From assembly GCA_025617745.1 (NCBI GenBank), contig CM046861.1:15411563-15475562 (forward strand): a stretch of 64,000 nucleotides of DNA, read 5' to 3'. Positions 44,210-53,746 of this stretch are shown one piece after another; within the stretch, counting starts at the first letter, position 1; each line of letters opens with the position of its first letter. The notes under the pieces are model-generated. The model was not told where the DNA came from. It did not search any database and was given only the letters and a program-made list of their open reading frames with translations. The stretch is from Heliocidaris erythrogramma. Taxonomy: Eukaryota > Echinodermata > Echinoidea > Camarodonta > Echinometridae. Both the position numbers and the translations under genes were made by a program.

Positions 44210-44907
44210 TGTTTGAATGCTTTTAAAACTCAATCTGAAGAGTTGCTCTTTACTCTCATGTATGTCACATGCTCAGACCTTTTGTCTGGATGTTACTGTT
44301 TTAGATTGAACTCAAGGCAGTAACCGGCATACGGGAGGTCTTATCCACACAGTACACACGGAAATGGACGAAATGCGTTTATAACTTTCAAGGCTTTTAA
44401 AATTATCGTATGACATTTTAACCAAATGATGGCCTATATGAGATTAAAGCTAAATAGTTGTTCCTTATTCTCATATATATCACATGTCGAAACTTTTTGT
44501 CTGGGTCTTACTGTTTTAAATTGAATTCAGGGCTCACAACAGCATACCGAAGGTCTTATACCCGCTCAATATAGCGGGAAATGGACAGAATTCGTTTTGA
44601 AATATGAATGCTTTTAAAACTATCGTATGACATTTTAACTAAATAATGACGTATATGAGATTAAAGCTGAATAGTTGCTCTTTACTCTCATATATGTCAC
44701 ATGCCGAATTTTTTGTCTGGGTCTTACTGTTTTAAAGTGAAATAATGGTTCAAAATGTCATACCGGGGGACTTATCCACATATAATACACTCGAAAACGG
44801 ACGAAATGCGTTTTTAACTTTCAGGGCTTTTAAATCTTTTAAATCTATCGTATGACATTTTAACTAAATAATGACTCATATGAGGTTAAAGCTGAATAGT
44901 TGTTCTT
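44210..44907. repeat. ~217-bp diverged tandem repeat, about 3.2 copies
   Basis: TAGTTGCTCTTTACTCTCAT-like blocks recur near 44238, 44456, 44672 and 44897. Each is followed by TTTTGTCTGGGTCTTACTGT and GGACGAAATGCGTTT-type blocks. The last unit is cut by the 5' end of LINE E. Confidence 0.8.
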
Positions 44908-45854
44908 CGCTAAAATCTGGTTATCGACCAATCAAATGTGGTGTCCCTCAAGGATCTATACTTGGCCCACTTTTATTTCTTTTATATATTAATGACATTT
45001 GTAATATTTCCAATATTTTGCATTGTATTCTCTTTGCTGATGACACTAGTATTTTCTTATCTAATAAAAACTTACATATTCTTCAAACTACGTTCAACCG
45101 AGAAATTAATATAATTTCCCAATGGTTATATCAAAACAAGTTAACAATAAATATTAAGAAAACTCACTTTATGGTGTTTACAAATAGAAAATGTAATACT
45201 GATGATATTGTTATAGATTTGTGTGGTTCTCAGGTTAAGCAGGTGTCTTCACTAAAATTTCTTGGTATAATGATTGATAATAAATTAAATTGGTCAATTC
45301 ATGTAAATTTCATATGCAATACATTAGCTAAAAATATTGGTGTTATGTATGGACTTAAAACGTTTCCCAAGACTATACTAAAAATGATATATAATTCAAT
45401 TATCCTTCCATATTTATATTATAACATTATTGTATGGGGTAACTCATCTGAAGCCTCTCTGAATAGAATGATTACATTACAAAAACGTGCTGTTAGGATT
45501 ATTGATCATGCCTCGTTTCTTGCCCATACATCACCTATATTTAGTTCACTCAAAATTTTGCGTTTTGATGATTTGTACTTATACCAAGTAGGAATTTTCA
45601 TGTATTTATGTTATAAACATCTTCTTCCTGAGTTACTTCTTACTTATTTCAGTCTAAACTGTAATATTCATAAGCATAGAACAAGAAATGCCATGAATTT
45701 TCACTTGCCTCATTTGCGTACATCTTTGTTTAAAAAATCTATTATATATCAAGGACCTATCACTTGGAATTCCCTTCCCTCTCCAATTAAAGAGTCAGTA
45801 TCGCTGAATGTTTTTAAAAGTAAGTTAAAAGAATTTATTCTTGCAAATTATTGA
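44908..45854 (+). CDS. LINE E reverse transcriptase C-terminal two-thirds
   Basis: About 315 codons without a break. RT motifs: CGVPQGSILGPLLFLLYIND (about 44938), FADDTSIFLSNKN (about 45032), NKLTINIKKTHFMVF (about 45138) and LKFLGIMIDNKLNWSIHV (about 45255). These are followed by the thumb and C-terminal region (LPYLYYNIIVWGNSSEASLN; NFHLPHLRTSLFKKS). The frame begins inside the protein, so there is no true start codon. The endonuclease and RT fingers are absent because of 5' truncation. It resembles LINE B in motif wording, suggesting the same clade. Confidence 0.88.
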
Positions 45855-46110
45855 TTGATTTGAACCTTTTATTTATTTTGTTTAATTATACGTCTGGCAC
45901 GTTGTTGTGTATTTTTTTGTGTGAATGTAATATTTTATTTTGTAATGTTTGGTACGTACATTTAACTTTTTATTAAATCTTTCTGGCTGCTACCTGCCAA
46001 GCAACTTTTTATATTTTACTGTACCAATGTATATATTCCATGTATGTATGTATTTATAATGTTTTTATTGCTTTGCTATAAAATTGAATTGAATTGAATT
46101 GAATTGAAAT
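44908..46110 (+). mobile_element. LINE E: 5'-truncated, otherwise intact non-LTR retrotransposon copy
   Basis: It begins within the RT just before CGVPQGSILGPLLF. An uninterrupted reading frame runs to a natural stop at 45854, then a ~230-bp 3' UTR and a tandem tail of AATTG units (46081-46108). The absence of frameshifts suggests recent insertion. It landed in the 217-bp tandem repeat. Its 3' tail abuts the Penelope-like fragment. Confidence 0.88.
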
Positions 46111-46410
46111 AATCGAAGCGCTTGTACAAACTCCTTTTGTCGGCACAATAGCGGATCTCTCGACTGAATGAACAACGCTTCTGCTAGCGTCGCTAATGTT
46201 CAATGCCGCAGTCACAGCGATTCTGCTATTGGTCAGCACTTGCTGAATAGTCCGGCTTGTTCCAAGGCGTATAACCCGGCTCAGTTCACTATTGTTGCCC
46301 GAGCACGCAGCTTTCAACATCTTCGCTTCTTAGAAACGTTGTTCATTCAGTCGAGAGATCCGCTATTGTGCCGACAAAAGGAGTTTGTACAAGCGCTTCG
46401 ATTATTTTAG
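46107..46410 (+). mobile_element. Penelope-like element 3' fragment with inverted flank
   Basis: A frame to the stop at 46408-46410 reads HSDSAIGQHLLNSPACSKAY, then FTIVARARSF, LRFLETLFIQSRDPLLCRQK and EFVQALRLF. This spacing (SAIxxHLL, ARA, LRxLEtLfI, PxLCRQ) resembles the C-terminal end of the GIY-YIG endonuclease domain of Penelope-like elements. The left 70 bp (46107-46175) are an almost perfect inverted copy of 46335-46408, so the coding end is present twice in opposite orientation. Such inverted, truncated structures are common for these elements. Confidence 0.6.
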
Positions 46411-46484
46411 CGTGCCCGGATCATATCCTGGTCGCTGTACACACACTTCCTTGACTTTTGCATTTTCTTGTATTCTCTCATTCC

Positions 46485-46518
46485 TGCGTTGTGACCCGAT
46501 GAGGGCAGGTCGAAAAGC
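46485..46518 (+). ncRNA. Hammerhead-ribozyme-like motif downstream of the Penelope-like fragment
   Basis: The stretch contains CCGATGAGGGCAGGTCGAAA, close to a hammerhead core (CUGAUGA, short helix II, GAAA). Flanking GCGTTG/AAGC could pair as helix I or III. Hammerheads are known in the terminal repeats of Penelope-like elements. The core has C for the usual U at the second position and helix II is weak, so activity is doubtful. Confidence 0.25.
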
Positions 46519-47368
46519 TTCGTCACTATGAATTTGTTAAATGTTATCTTTGAGTTTTGTAGTACCAATCGTCTGTTTGTATCAATTTTATCATCGTTAT
46601 CACCAATGTTACACTTTCATTTTTCGATTGTAACTTTTGAAGACACCATACCACCAAATCCTATTGTTTCCCGCGCTAGCAGACGCCGGAAGTCTTATTG
46701 GTCGCTATAATTAGCCCAATTACGTATGTACCGCTGCTGCGCGTGCGTACCTGGAAATATTATCTCGTTTTAAAGGTTGACTAAATTAGAGAGAAAATGG
46801 GTGCTGTTTCTTATGTATTTTTGCTTTTTAATCACGAATCTGGCAATCGACTGTCCAAATTATGTCCCGTTTTGGCGAAAAAGGGAGAAAAGTAGAGGTT
46901 TTGGGACCGTTCCTTAAAACTCGTGAGCTGATTGGCTGTCACACCCCCAAGTGACGTATGAAGAGTTAGAGGCACAACATCTGCAGGCTGCAGCATATAA
47001 CATTGTACACACAATGCGGTATTTGACCCCTCTGTTCAACGGACAATTTATGAAAAAAGGAAATTAATCAATATAATCTTAGGAGTGAATAATCATTATC
47101 AATATATTTTCTACAAGATCAGCAAACACTTTTGACCAAATATACAGCTCTTGTTTGTTTTTTGTTGTTTTTTTTTACTTTTTTTTTAAAACAATTTTTT
47201 CATCCATCTGAGCCTGCCGAACGAAAGTTTTGCATTGGTCTAAACGCGTGCACAGCCGGCTTACGCGTCTGTACAATGTACTACACATCTTTAGTACGGC
47301 AGTTACTATGTTCCCCTAGTACATAGCGACTGGTGAACGCTTTTGTTTTATTTCACTTACGGCTTTTT
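46519..47368. other. No feature recognised
   Basis: AT-rich to moderately GC DNA with a T tract near 47160-47195. No exon, repeat or RNA gene is supported. Confidence 0.3.
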
Positions 47369-49291
47369 AGCTCACCTGAGCCTATGGCTCGAGTGAGCTA
47401 TTGCGATGGAAATTTGTCCGTCGTCCGTCGTGCGTCGTGCGTCGTCCGTCGTGCGTCGTCCGTCGTCCGTTAACTTTTTACATTTTCATCTTGTTCTCCA
47501 AAACCCATGATCGGAATTCAACCAAACTTGGTAGGAATCATCCTTAGGGGTAGGGGACCCAAAGTTGCTAAAATGGTACATGTGGCCCCCAGGGGGGCCC
47601 AGGGGGAGGGCCCCCAATTGTAAAAGCTATGTAAATTTCAAACATCTTCTTCTCCAGAACCAGGCATAGCTCAGACTTGGTATTTTGTATGGAGATACCT
47701 CTATAGATGAAGAATGAATGTTGTTCATGAAATTTCTCTGAGTGGCCCTATAGGGGCCCTGTGGGGGTAACATACTGGAGGGGGGGGGGGGCGCTGCCAG
47801 GCAAAATGTACATTCTGATCTTCTTCTCCAAAACACATGATCGGAATTCAACCAAACTTGGTAGGAATCATCCTTAGGGGTAGGGGACTCAAAGTTGCTA
47901 AAATGGTACATGTGGCCCCCAGGGGGGCCCAGGGGGGCCCAGGGGAAGGCCCCCAATTGTAAAAGCTATGTAAATTTCAAACATCTTCTTCTCCAGAACC
48001 AGGCATAGCTCATACTTGGTATTGTGTATGGAGATACCTCTATAGATGAAGAATGAATGTTGTTCATGAAATTTCTCTGAGGGGCCCTATAGGGGCCCTG
48101 TGGGGGTAACATACTGGAGGGGGGGGGGGGGCGCTGCCAGGCAAAATGTACATTCTGATCTTCTCCAAAACACAAGATCGGAATTCAACCAAACTTGGTA
48201 GGAATCATCCTTAGGGGTAGGGGACCCAAAGTTGCTAAAATGGTACATGTGGCCCCTAGGGGGCCCAGGGGGAGGGCCCCCAATTGTTAAAGCTATGTAA
48301 ATTTCAAACATCTTCTTCTCCAGAACCAGGCATAGCTCAGACTTGGTATTGTGTATGGAGATACCTCTATAGATGAAGAATGAATGTTGTTCATGAAATT
48401 TCTCTGAGTGGCCCTGTAGGGGCCCTGTGGGGGTAGCATACTGGAGGGGGGGGGGGCGCTGCCAGGCAAAATGTACATTCTGATCTTCTCCAAAACACAT
48501 GATCGGAATTCAACCAAACTTGGTAGGAATCATCCTTAGGGGTAGGGGACCCAAAGTTGCTAAAATGGTACATGTGGCCCCTAGGGGGGCCCAGGGGGAG
48601 GGCCCCCAATTGTAAAAGCTATGTAAATTTCAAACATCTTCTTCTCCAGAACCAGGCATAGCTCAGACTTGGTATTGTGTATGGAGATACCTCTATAGAT
48701 GAAGAATGAATGTTGTTCATGAAATTTCTCTGAGTGGCCCTATAGGGGCCCTGTGGGGGTAACATACTGGAGGGGGGGGGGCGCTACCAGGCAAAATGTA
48801 CATTCTGATCTTCTCCAAAACACATGATCGGAATTCAACCAAACTTGGTAGGAATCATCCTTAGGGGTAGGGGATCCAAAGTTGCTAAAATGGTACATGT
48901 GGCCCCTAGGGGGCCCAGGGGAAGGGCCCCCAAATGTAAAAGCTATGTAAATTTCAAACATCTTCTCCAGAACCAGGAATAGCTCAGACTTGGTATTGTG
49001 TATGGAGATTTTTTTCTGGGTGGCCCTATAGGGGGTCTGTGGGGGTAACATACTGGAGGGGGGGGGGTGGGGCAAGGTGTCCGCCATCCATAAACTTTTT
49101 ACATTTTCAGCTTCTTCTCCAAAACCCATGATTGGAATTTAACCGAACTTGGTAGGAAGCTCAGACTTGGTATTGTGTATAGAGATACCTCTATAGATGA
49201 AGAATGAAAGTTGTTCATGTGCTAGAGAGAACATGCACCAGATGTGAATTGATCCACCTCAGGTGAGCGTCGTGCCCCCTGGGGCTCTTGG
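47369..49291. mobile_element. AGCTCACCTGAGC element with expanded ~330-bp tandem interior
   Basis: The left end AGCTCACCTGAGC is followed by GAGTGAGCTATTGCGATGG. The right end is CCACCTCAGGTGAGCG, then GGGGCTCTTGG. The ends are inverted to each other. The same end sequence is a widespread invertebrate repeat of unclear class. A (CGTCCGTCGTGCGT)n minisatellite follows the left end (47416-47470). Five full and one partial tandem units of about 300-337 bp follow, marked by GATCGGAATTCAACCAAACT and a G tract. The units are close to identical. The repeated minus-strand reading frames are by-products of the tandem structure. Confidence 0.75.
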
Positions 49292-49386
49292 TTTTTTTTT
49301 TACTTCGCTTTTAATACATACTACGGTAGTACTAGTAGGCCTACTGACTTAGATTTTGGCTGAATTCGAGTAACCTATATAGAGAG

Positions 49387-49435
49387 ATGAAAAGTGACCG
49401 CGATTCCGAGTTGGAGGACTTATTTGAGCCATGCA
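49387..49435 (+). pseudogene. Acidic start of a host protein, cut by a transposon
   Basis: ATG 49387 opens MKSDRDSELEDLFEPC. The sequence is then replaced at 49436 by the CCCTGATAGCAG element. After that element (51340 on), a coding-like stretch continues (ADTNSDLSDNLSDPEG), but in a different frame after simple excision. The pair is therefore either decayed or belongs to two exons. Short acidic Ser/Asp/Glu starts followed by GIRPYxFEP are seen in invertebrate proteins annotated as P2X7-receptor C-terminal-domain-like. Confidence 0.35.
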
Positions 49436-49614
49436 CCCTGATAGCAGAAAGTGTTGAAAAATGACGTGATATTTACGTCGCGGTTTTCGTCTTTTTTACG
49501 TCATGTAATTACGTCAATAAGACGACAACTTGCACCAACGCAAGACGTCAAGAGGACGTCTTATTTTGACGTCATCTCTACGTCTTCATTCCTCTTCCCT
49601 GATAGCAGAAAGTG

Positions 49615-50554
49615 TTAAAGTAGATATTCAAAGAAAATCACAAATATGGCAATTAATGTATCACTAGAAACTGGGAAGCTTACAGATGGCAATCTTATAA
49701 GTTTTATGTCAACTGCGTATCTGGTGATTATAAAAACAACACAAATAAAAGCTCTTCTCAGCATCTGGAATATCCGAGGATTCGCCAGAAATATAGCGAT
49801 GTTTTGATGTCGTCACACTCGGGATCGATCCTGCTTAAGCAGACGACGTCCTATAATGAATGAACGTAATTGCAATGCAATTATTTATCAAATTATAAAG
49901 AGTTTGGTGTATTTAAACATGACCTTATTTCACACCATTATAAAGGGAAAGTGAAACTGATTCTGATAGCTAAAACCGTTTGATTGTAAATACATAGGAG
50001 AAGGGTCAATGATCAATGAAATAAACCCCACTTTCAAATTGAAAAGCCCTCCGAATAATAGCAGGATGGTATTCGTTCCCTCTTGAAACGCCGAACATGC
50101 CCCGGTGTAAACAGCTGAAAATACAATGGCGTCTTATTTTGTTTACAAGTGACTGATTCCTTTATTTTTTTAACGCTGCATTTTTCATCAAAATAATACC
50201 ATACACGAAGTTAAGAGTGAGGCAACAGACTAACATTAAGACTGACGCTAGTGAAGGAAGAGAAATAAGTGAAGAGGAGATGACAAAATAGGCTCTGAAA
50301 AATGTGTAAGATGTTATGGGACATCGTCTGCTTAGACAGGACTGGTCCATGGTGTGTCGTCACATATCTCAGCAGCGTTCGAGGAGCTCTTCAGCTGCTA
50401 TATCGGGGGCTGTATTTTACCGTTTTATAATTGATAATAATCATTACTTCAAATGTTTCCAAGCGTTGAATTTGGATAACCTTGTTTAATTTATGCCATC
50501 TATGCAATAATAAGTATTAAGGCAATATTTAAAATCATCAACGTTCTACTTTAA
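49615..50554. mobile_element. TTAA-flanked non-autonomous DNA transposon, copy 2
   Basis: 932 bp between two TTAA sites, nearly identical to the copy at 10884-11828. The neighbouring uninvaded arm reads AAAGTGTTGAAAAATGACG where this copy is flanked by AAAGTGTTAA and TTAAAAATGACG. That shows the pre-insertion site and duplication of TTAA. No coding capacity. Confidence 0.9.
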
Positions 50555-50805
50555 AAATGACGTGATATTTACGTCGCGGTTTTCGTCTTTTTTACGTCAT
50601 GTAATTACGTCAATAAGACGACAACTTGCACCAACGCAAGACGTCAAGAGGACGTCTTATTTTGACGTCATCTCTACGTCTTGTACACTGTAAAAACTAA
50701 AGTGCTACTTTTAGGGGCATGTATAGTGACTGCACCTGAAATGCTGTTTATAGCACTTGTAGTATGCTAATTTACCAGCAAAAAAAATTAAAAAATGCGA
50801 CGGTG

Positions 50806-50880
50806 GCGAGACTCGAACCAGGTTCCGCTGATTGAGAGGCGCTGACGTTACCGATGGACTAACAAATGCTTCTTGTAATC
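50806..50880 (-). tRNA. tRNA-like gene, left member of inverted pair
   Basis: Minus strand: A box TTAGTCCATCGGTAACG, middle TCTCAATCAGCGG, B box GGTTCGAGTCT (one mismatch to consensus). A T6 run (GCATTTTTTAA) follows within about 12 bases as terminator. The anticodon arm is poorly formed, so this is a tRNA relic rather than a translating tRNA. Confidence 0.45.
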
Positions 50881-50974
50881 CAGTTTAGTCATGGGAGTCA
50901 AGTAGATAACATGAACTATGTGGTGTCGTAAATTCACTATGTAACAATATGATCTGCTCTAAATCGTACAATGT

Positions 50975-51045
50975 GAGTTAGTCTAGCGGTAATGCAAGCA
51001 ATTCTCGATCAGCGGACCCTGGTTCGAAGCTCGCCCAAATCATTT
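50975..51045 (+). tRNA. tRNA-like gene, right member of inverted pair
   Basis: Plus strand: A box TTAGTCTAGCGGTAATGC, middle TCTCGATCAGCGG, B box GGTTCGAAGCT (diverged at the end) and a T8 terminator (CATTTTTTTTATG). It clearly has the same ancestry as the minus-strand member 50806-50880. Confidence 0.4.
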
Positions 51046-51482
51046 TTTTTATGAATGTTTAGCAGTTTAAGGAGCCGGTCCAGCTCCCGTGAAAGTGCTG
51101 AAATAGCACGCTGTGTGCATTCAATAGCACTCTGAGTGCAGTCCCTATGCATGCCCTCAAAAAGTGCTATATACAGCACTTCGGTTTTTACAGTGTACAG
51201 ATGACGTCAAAATAAGACGTCCTCTTGACGTCTTGCGTTGGTGCAAGTTGTCGTCTTATTGACGTAATTACAGGACGTAAAAAAGACGAAAACCACGACG
51301 TAAATATCACGTAATTTTTACCACTTTCTGCTATCAGGGCAGATACGAACTCTGATTTATCAGATAATTTATCAGATCCCGAAGGCAAAGAAGCTCGAGT
51401 GGCAAGGGGAATTCGACCATATTATATGTTTGAGCCGCTCGCAGAATACGCGCCGGTGCCTGGTGAAGGGGCCGTGGGTGAA

Positions 51483-51526
51483 GTAACTCCAGGGAGCTCC
51501 AACGCGTTGGAGCTCCCTGGAGTTAC
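51483..51526. repeat. Perfect 44-bp palindrome bounded by GGGTGAA
   Basis: GTAACTCCAGGGAGCTCC followed by AACG and the exact reverse complement, ending GGAGTTAC at 51526. The 7-mer GGGTGAA lies directly before (51476-51482) and after (51527-51533). Confidence 0.95.
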
Positions 51527-51533
51527 GGGTGAA

Positions 51534-51611
51534 GTAGACCGAAAATTCTGTCTCTCGTTCGTTAGCTATTCACTTAGCTAATAACAACGAGAGACAGAAT
51601 TGTCGGTCTAC
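51534..51611. repeat. 78-bp near-perfect hairpin bounded by GGGTGAA
   Basis: Left arm GTAGACCGAAAATTCTGTCT continuing CTCGTT, loop around TTCACT, and right arm ending AGACAGAATTGTCGGTCTAC. One arm mismatch and a small bulge. GGGTGAA precedes (51527-51533) and follows (51612-51618). Confidence 0.95.
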
Positions 51612-51815
51612 GGGTGAAGCTGCTGCTGCAGCTGCTTGAGATGATGTTGAAAAACAGATTGGAAGACTTGACTCCAAATCTAAATGTTGGAATAGCTAAA
51701 TCTTTTAGCTAGCTTATCCTTTTCTTCATGCCAAATTCGGAATACCGGCCAGGATCTGGAAAATCATCTTCGGCAAAGTGATCACTGCAGATTGTACACC
51801 ACTCACTTGGCTTAC

Positions 51816-51866
51816 AACATCTTTAGGGGTCTTGCTACAGCCCGCAACTATACACCGATTCGGCAT
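51816..51866 (-). CDS. Probable first coding exon of a THAP-domain gene
   Basis: On the minus strand, ATG 51864-51866 opens MPNRCIVAGCSKTPKDV, then a donor-like GTAAGC follows. THAP zinc-finger proteins typically begin M-x-x-x-C-x2-4-C and continue ...SxHxFP in the next exon, so the pattern CIVAGC at the extreme N-terminus fits the C2CH module. THAP proteins bind DNA and are related to P-element transposases, so this could be a host gene or a transposon remnant. The second exon (expected SxHxFP) should lie below 51816 on the minus strand and was not identified. Confidence 0.5.
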
Positions 51867-51869
51867 TAT

Positions 51870-52913
51870 TGATGAAACTGCATGTGTCCCCAAATTAACG
51901 TTATTGTGAGGAATTAAACACGAAAATATGCAATGCAAATGGTCGATGCGGTGAATATCATGCTCGCGTTCGGCACCGTACCGGGCTGGGCCTGCCAGGC
52001 CTGCGGGCATGCACGGGATACAGGTACTGGGTGGAATAGTTTCCTTTACTTTTCGTAAGTCACAGATCACGTGATCACGATGCTGCTTCGATGGGTTTTT
52101 TTAGGGGCGGGGCTTACATGACTGTGTAAATCAGCAAAAATTTGCTTTTCAAATGATTATGAAATACGACTGAATGCATAAAAAAAAGTGTGTGATAGAC
52201 ATATGGAAAACTTTAGCCATAAATGTTGCATTTGGCGGAGCGGTTCGGTGTGTGTGCACTCGCCGACAGCCAACCCTCAAATGCGTGCATTGTGCATGCG
52301 TTTTCCGTAAGCCTATTGAATTGCTGTACAAAGGAGAGCAGGCGCACGTCATTGAATAATACGGCTCTTGATAACAAATGAGAAACTTGCTCTGATTTGA
52401 CAAGAAAAACGCCCTAAGCTCCTTTCAACCAATCAAAATAAGTTTCATATCATTCAAAACCATGATCACTCTACAATCTTTTCGCGTGCGAGGGTAATCG
52501 ATAGAACAAAGGAAAAGTGATTGAGGTTCAATTTCATTGAGCAATGTCAGCAGAAATAACGTAATTTGTGCCAATTAAAGCGCCATAGTCTCTCCAATTT
52601 TGGATGATTTTTAGGCCCAACTTTAGTCCAAAAACGCCTTAATTTCCCGAATTAAAATTGCTACAAGAATATATTCATTGAAAAGTTAAAGGTTTAAACT
52701 TTGATTTACAGGGCGAGGGTTTGTAAAAGCTCATTGTGTTTTCTTTTGGCACGCGATTCTTTGCTGGAAGGGGGGTATATACTCGAATTTTCACGTATTA
52801 TAAGGCTTCCGTAGGCCGCTCCCGGTCAAATGCAACACAGTTTTCCATATGATTTTTTGGCTCCTAATGACTCATTCCTAAGAAAAATGGGCAATTAATT
52901 TTCTATTTTAGTT
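51870..52913. other. No further feature recognised
   Basis: Includes GC-rich sequence at 51950-52020, possibly promoter/5' UTR of the THAP exon, and AT-rich DNA beyond. No supported gene. Confidence 0.3.
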
Positions 52914-53068
52914 ACCCTTTAATGACATATTATGTCGTTAAAATGAGATATTTATCGAATTTTAACGACATATATGTCATTAAAATGAGATAATTATCTC
53001 GTTTTAACGAGATATATGTCATTAAAATGAGATAATTATCTCGTTTTAACGAGATATATGTCGCTAAA
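52914..53068. repeat. 42-bp tandem palindromic repeat
   Basis: TATGTC recurs at 52931, 52973, 53015 and 53057, a constant 42-bp step. Each unit combines AAAATGAGATAATTATCTCG and TTTTAACGAGATATATGTCA, so every unit is largely self-complementary. Confidence 0.9.
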
Positions 53069-53740
53069 ATGAGATTTAAAAAAATATTTCACTATGCCCT
53101 TTCCGGGCTCCGTATAGAACACATAAACAGTTACCTTTATATAGGCCATAACTTTTTGTCTCATGATCCTATTTCAACGAAACTAGGATATTATGTTCAA
53201 AATGATATTGTCCATGATCTAAACCCAACAAAAATATATATGTATCGATTTCCGTTGCCATGGTAACCATTATTCATGTAAACGTAATTCGTAATGATTT
53301 TTTTTAAAACAGAGATTGCTTTGAACTTCGAGAATTCAGTGTAAAAGTGAGTTAGATATATAATAACCAGGCAGTTCTGGTATTGTTTGAAAATCTAATA
53401 CACCTGAAGAAGATCTGGCGTGATAAATATTTTTTACTTTTATCTTTCAGACATCTATATTTGTTTAGCCGATTATCTTACTACGTTTCTAAATATCCCT
53501 AGCGATGTCTTCATTCTTTCTAACTGGAACAACCAATATCAGCTTGCTCATGTTGAATGAAATATGCTGAGAGGAGATATTTCTTTGAATTATATTATGA
53601 TTATAGCTAATATGCCCAGTAATCCTCAAATTGGCAAGAATCCTACCTAGGATATAAAAAAAAACCAGCAGAACGGAGGTATAGATAAGATTTGTATGGA
53701 ACGGAGGTATATAGTCGGTGCAGCAAGAACAGATTCGCTG
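53069..53740. other. No feature recognised
   Basis: AT-rich DNA without a supported exon or repeat. Confidence 0.3.
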
Positions 53741-53746
53741 TCAATT

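Larger units (their letters stand above)
50686..51195. mobile_element. 510-bp CACTG element carrying two inverted tRNA-like genes
   Basis: The ends are CACTGTAAAAAC and GTTTTTACAGTG with TA on both sides. The arms are dense in AAGTGCTA, TAGCACT and related words in both orientations. The centre holds two tRNA-like units facing each other (50806-50880 minus and 50975-51045 plus). CACTG ends, subterminal motif repeats and a 2-bp TA duplication suggest a non-autonomous EnSpm/CACTA element. That is inference. Confidence 0.75.
49436..51339. mobile_element. Nested MITE complex with CCCTGATAGCAG ends (ACGTC motif-dense family)
   Basis: Left ends CCCTGATAGCAGAAAGTG occur at 49436 and 49597, and one right end (CACTTTCTGCTATCAGGG) ends at 51339. 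CA flanks both outer ends. The element sequence itself is dense in ACGTC/GACGT words, such as TTTACGTCG, ATTACGTCA and AAGACGTC. It is invaded by a TTAA element (49615-50554) and, further on, by a CACTG element (50686-51195). The solo left arm at 49436-49586 provides an uninterrupted reference for the invaded copy. Confidence 0.8.
51340..51640 (+). pseudogene. GIRPYYMFEPLAEY coding fragment with two palindromic insertions
   Basis: The frame reads ADTNSDLSDNLSDPEGKEAR, then VARGIRPYYMFEPLAEYAPV, then GEGAVGE. It is interrupted at 51483 by a 44-bp palindrome and at 51534 by a 78-bp hairpin. After the insertions the ancestral frame continues as GEAAAAAA and then stops. The acidic SD-rich stretch followed by GIRPYxFEPLA resembles invertebrate proteins with a P2X7 C-terminal-like domain. 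The diagnostic downstream zinc-binding domain is not present here, so the identification is tentative. The first insertion adds 51 bp and preserves frame. The second adds 85 bp and introduces stops. Confidence 0.4.

Noticed and set aside
47627..49129. Repeated Gly/Pro-rich minus-strand proteins
   Set aside because: They recur in every ~330-bp tandem unit and cross G tracts. No independent support for coding.
53069..53266. 65-residue plus-strand frame as a gene
   Set aside because: Begins in the 42-bp repeat, no domain, no splice or composition support.
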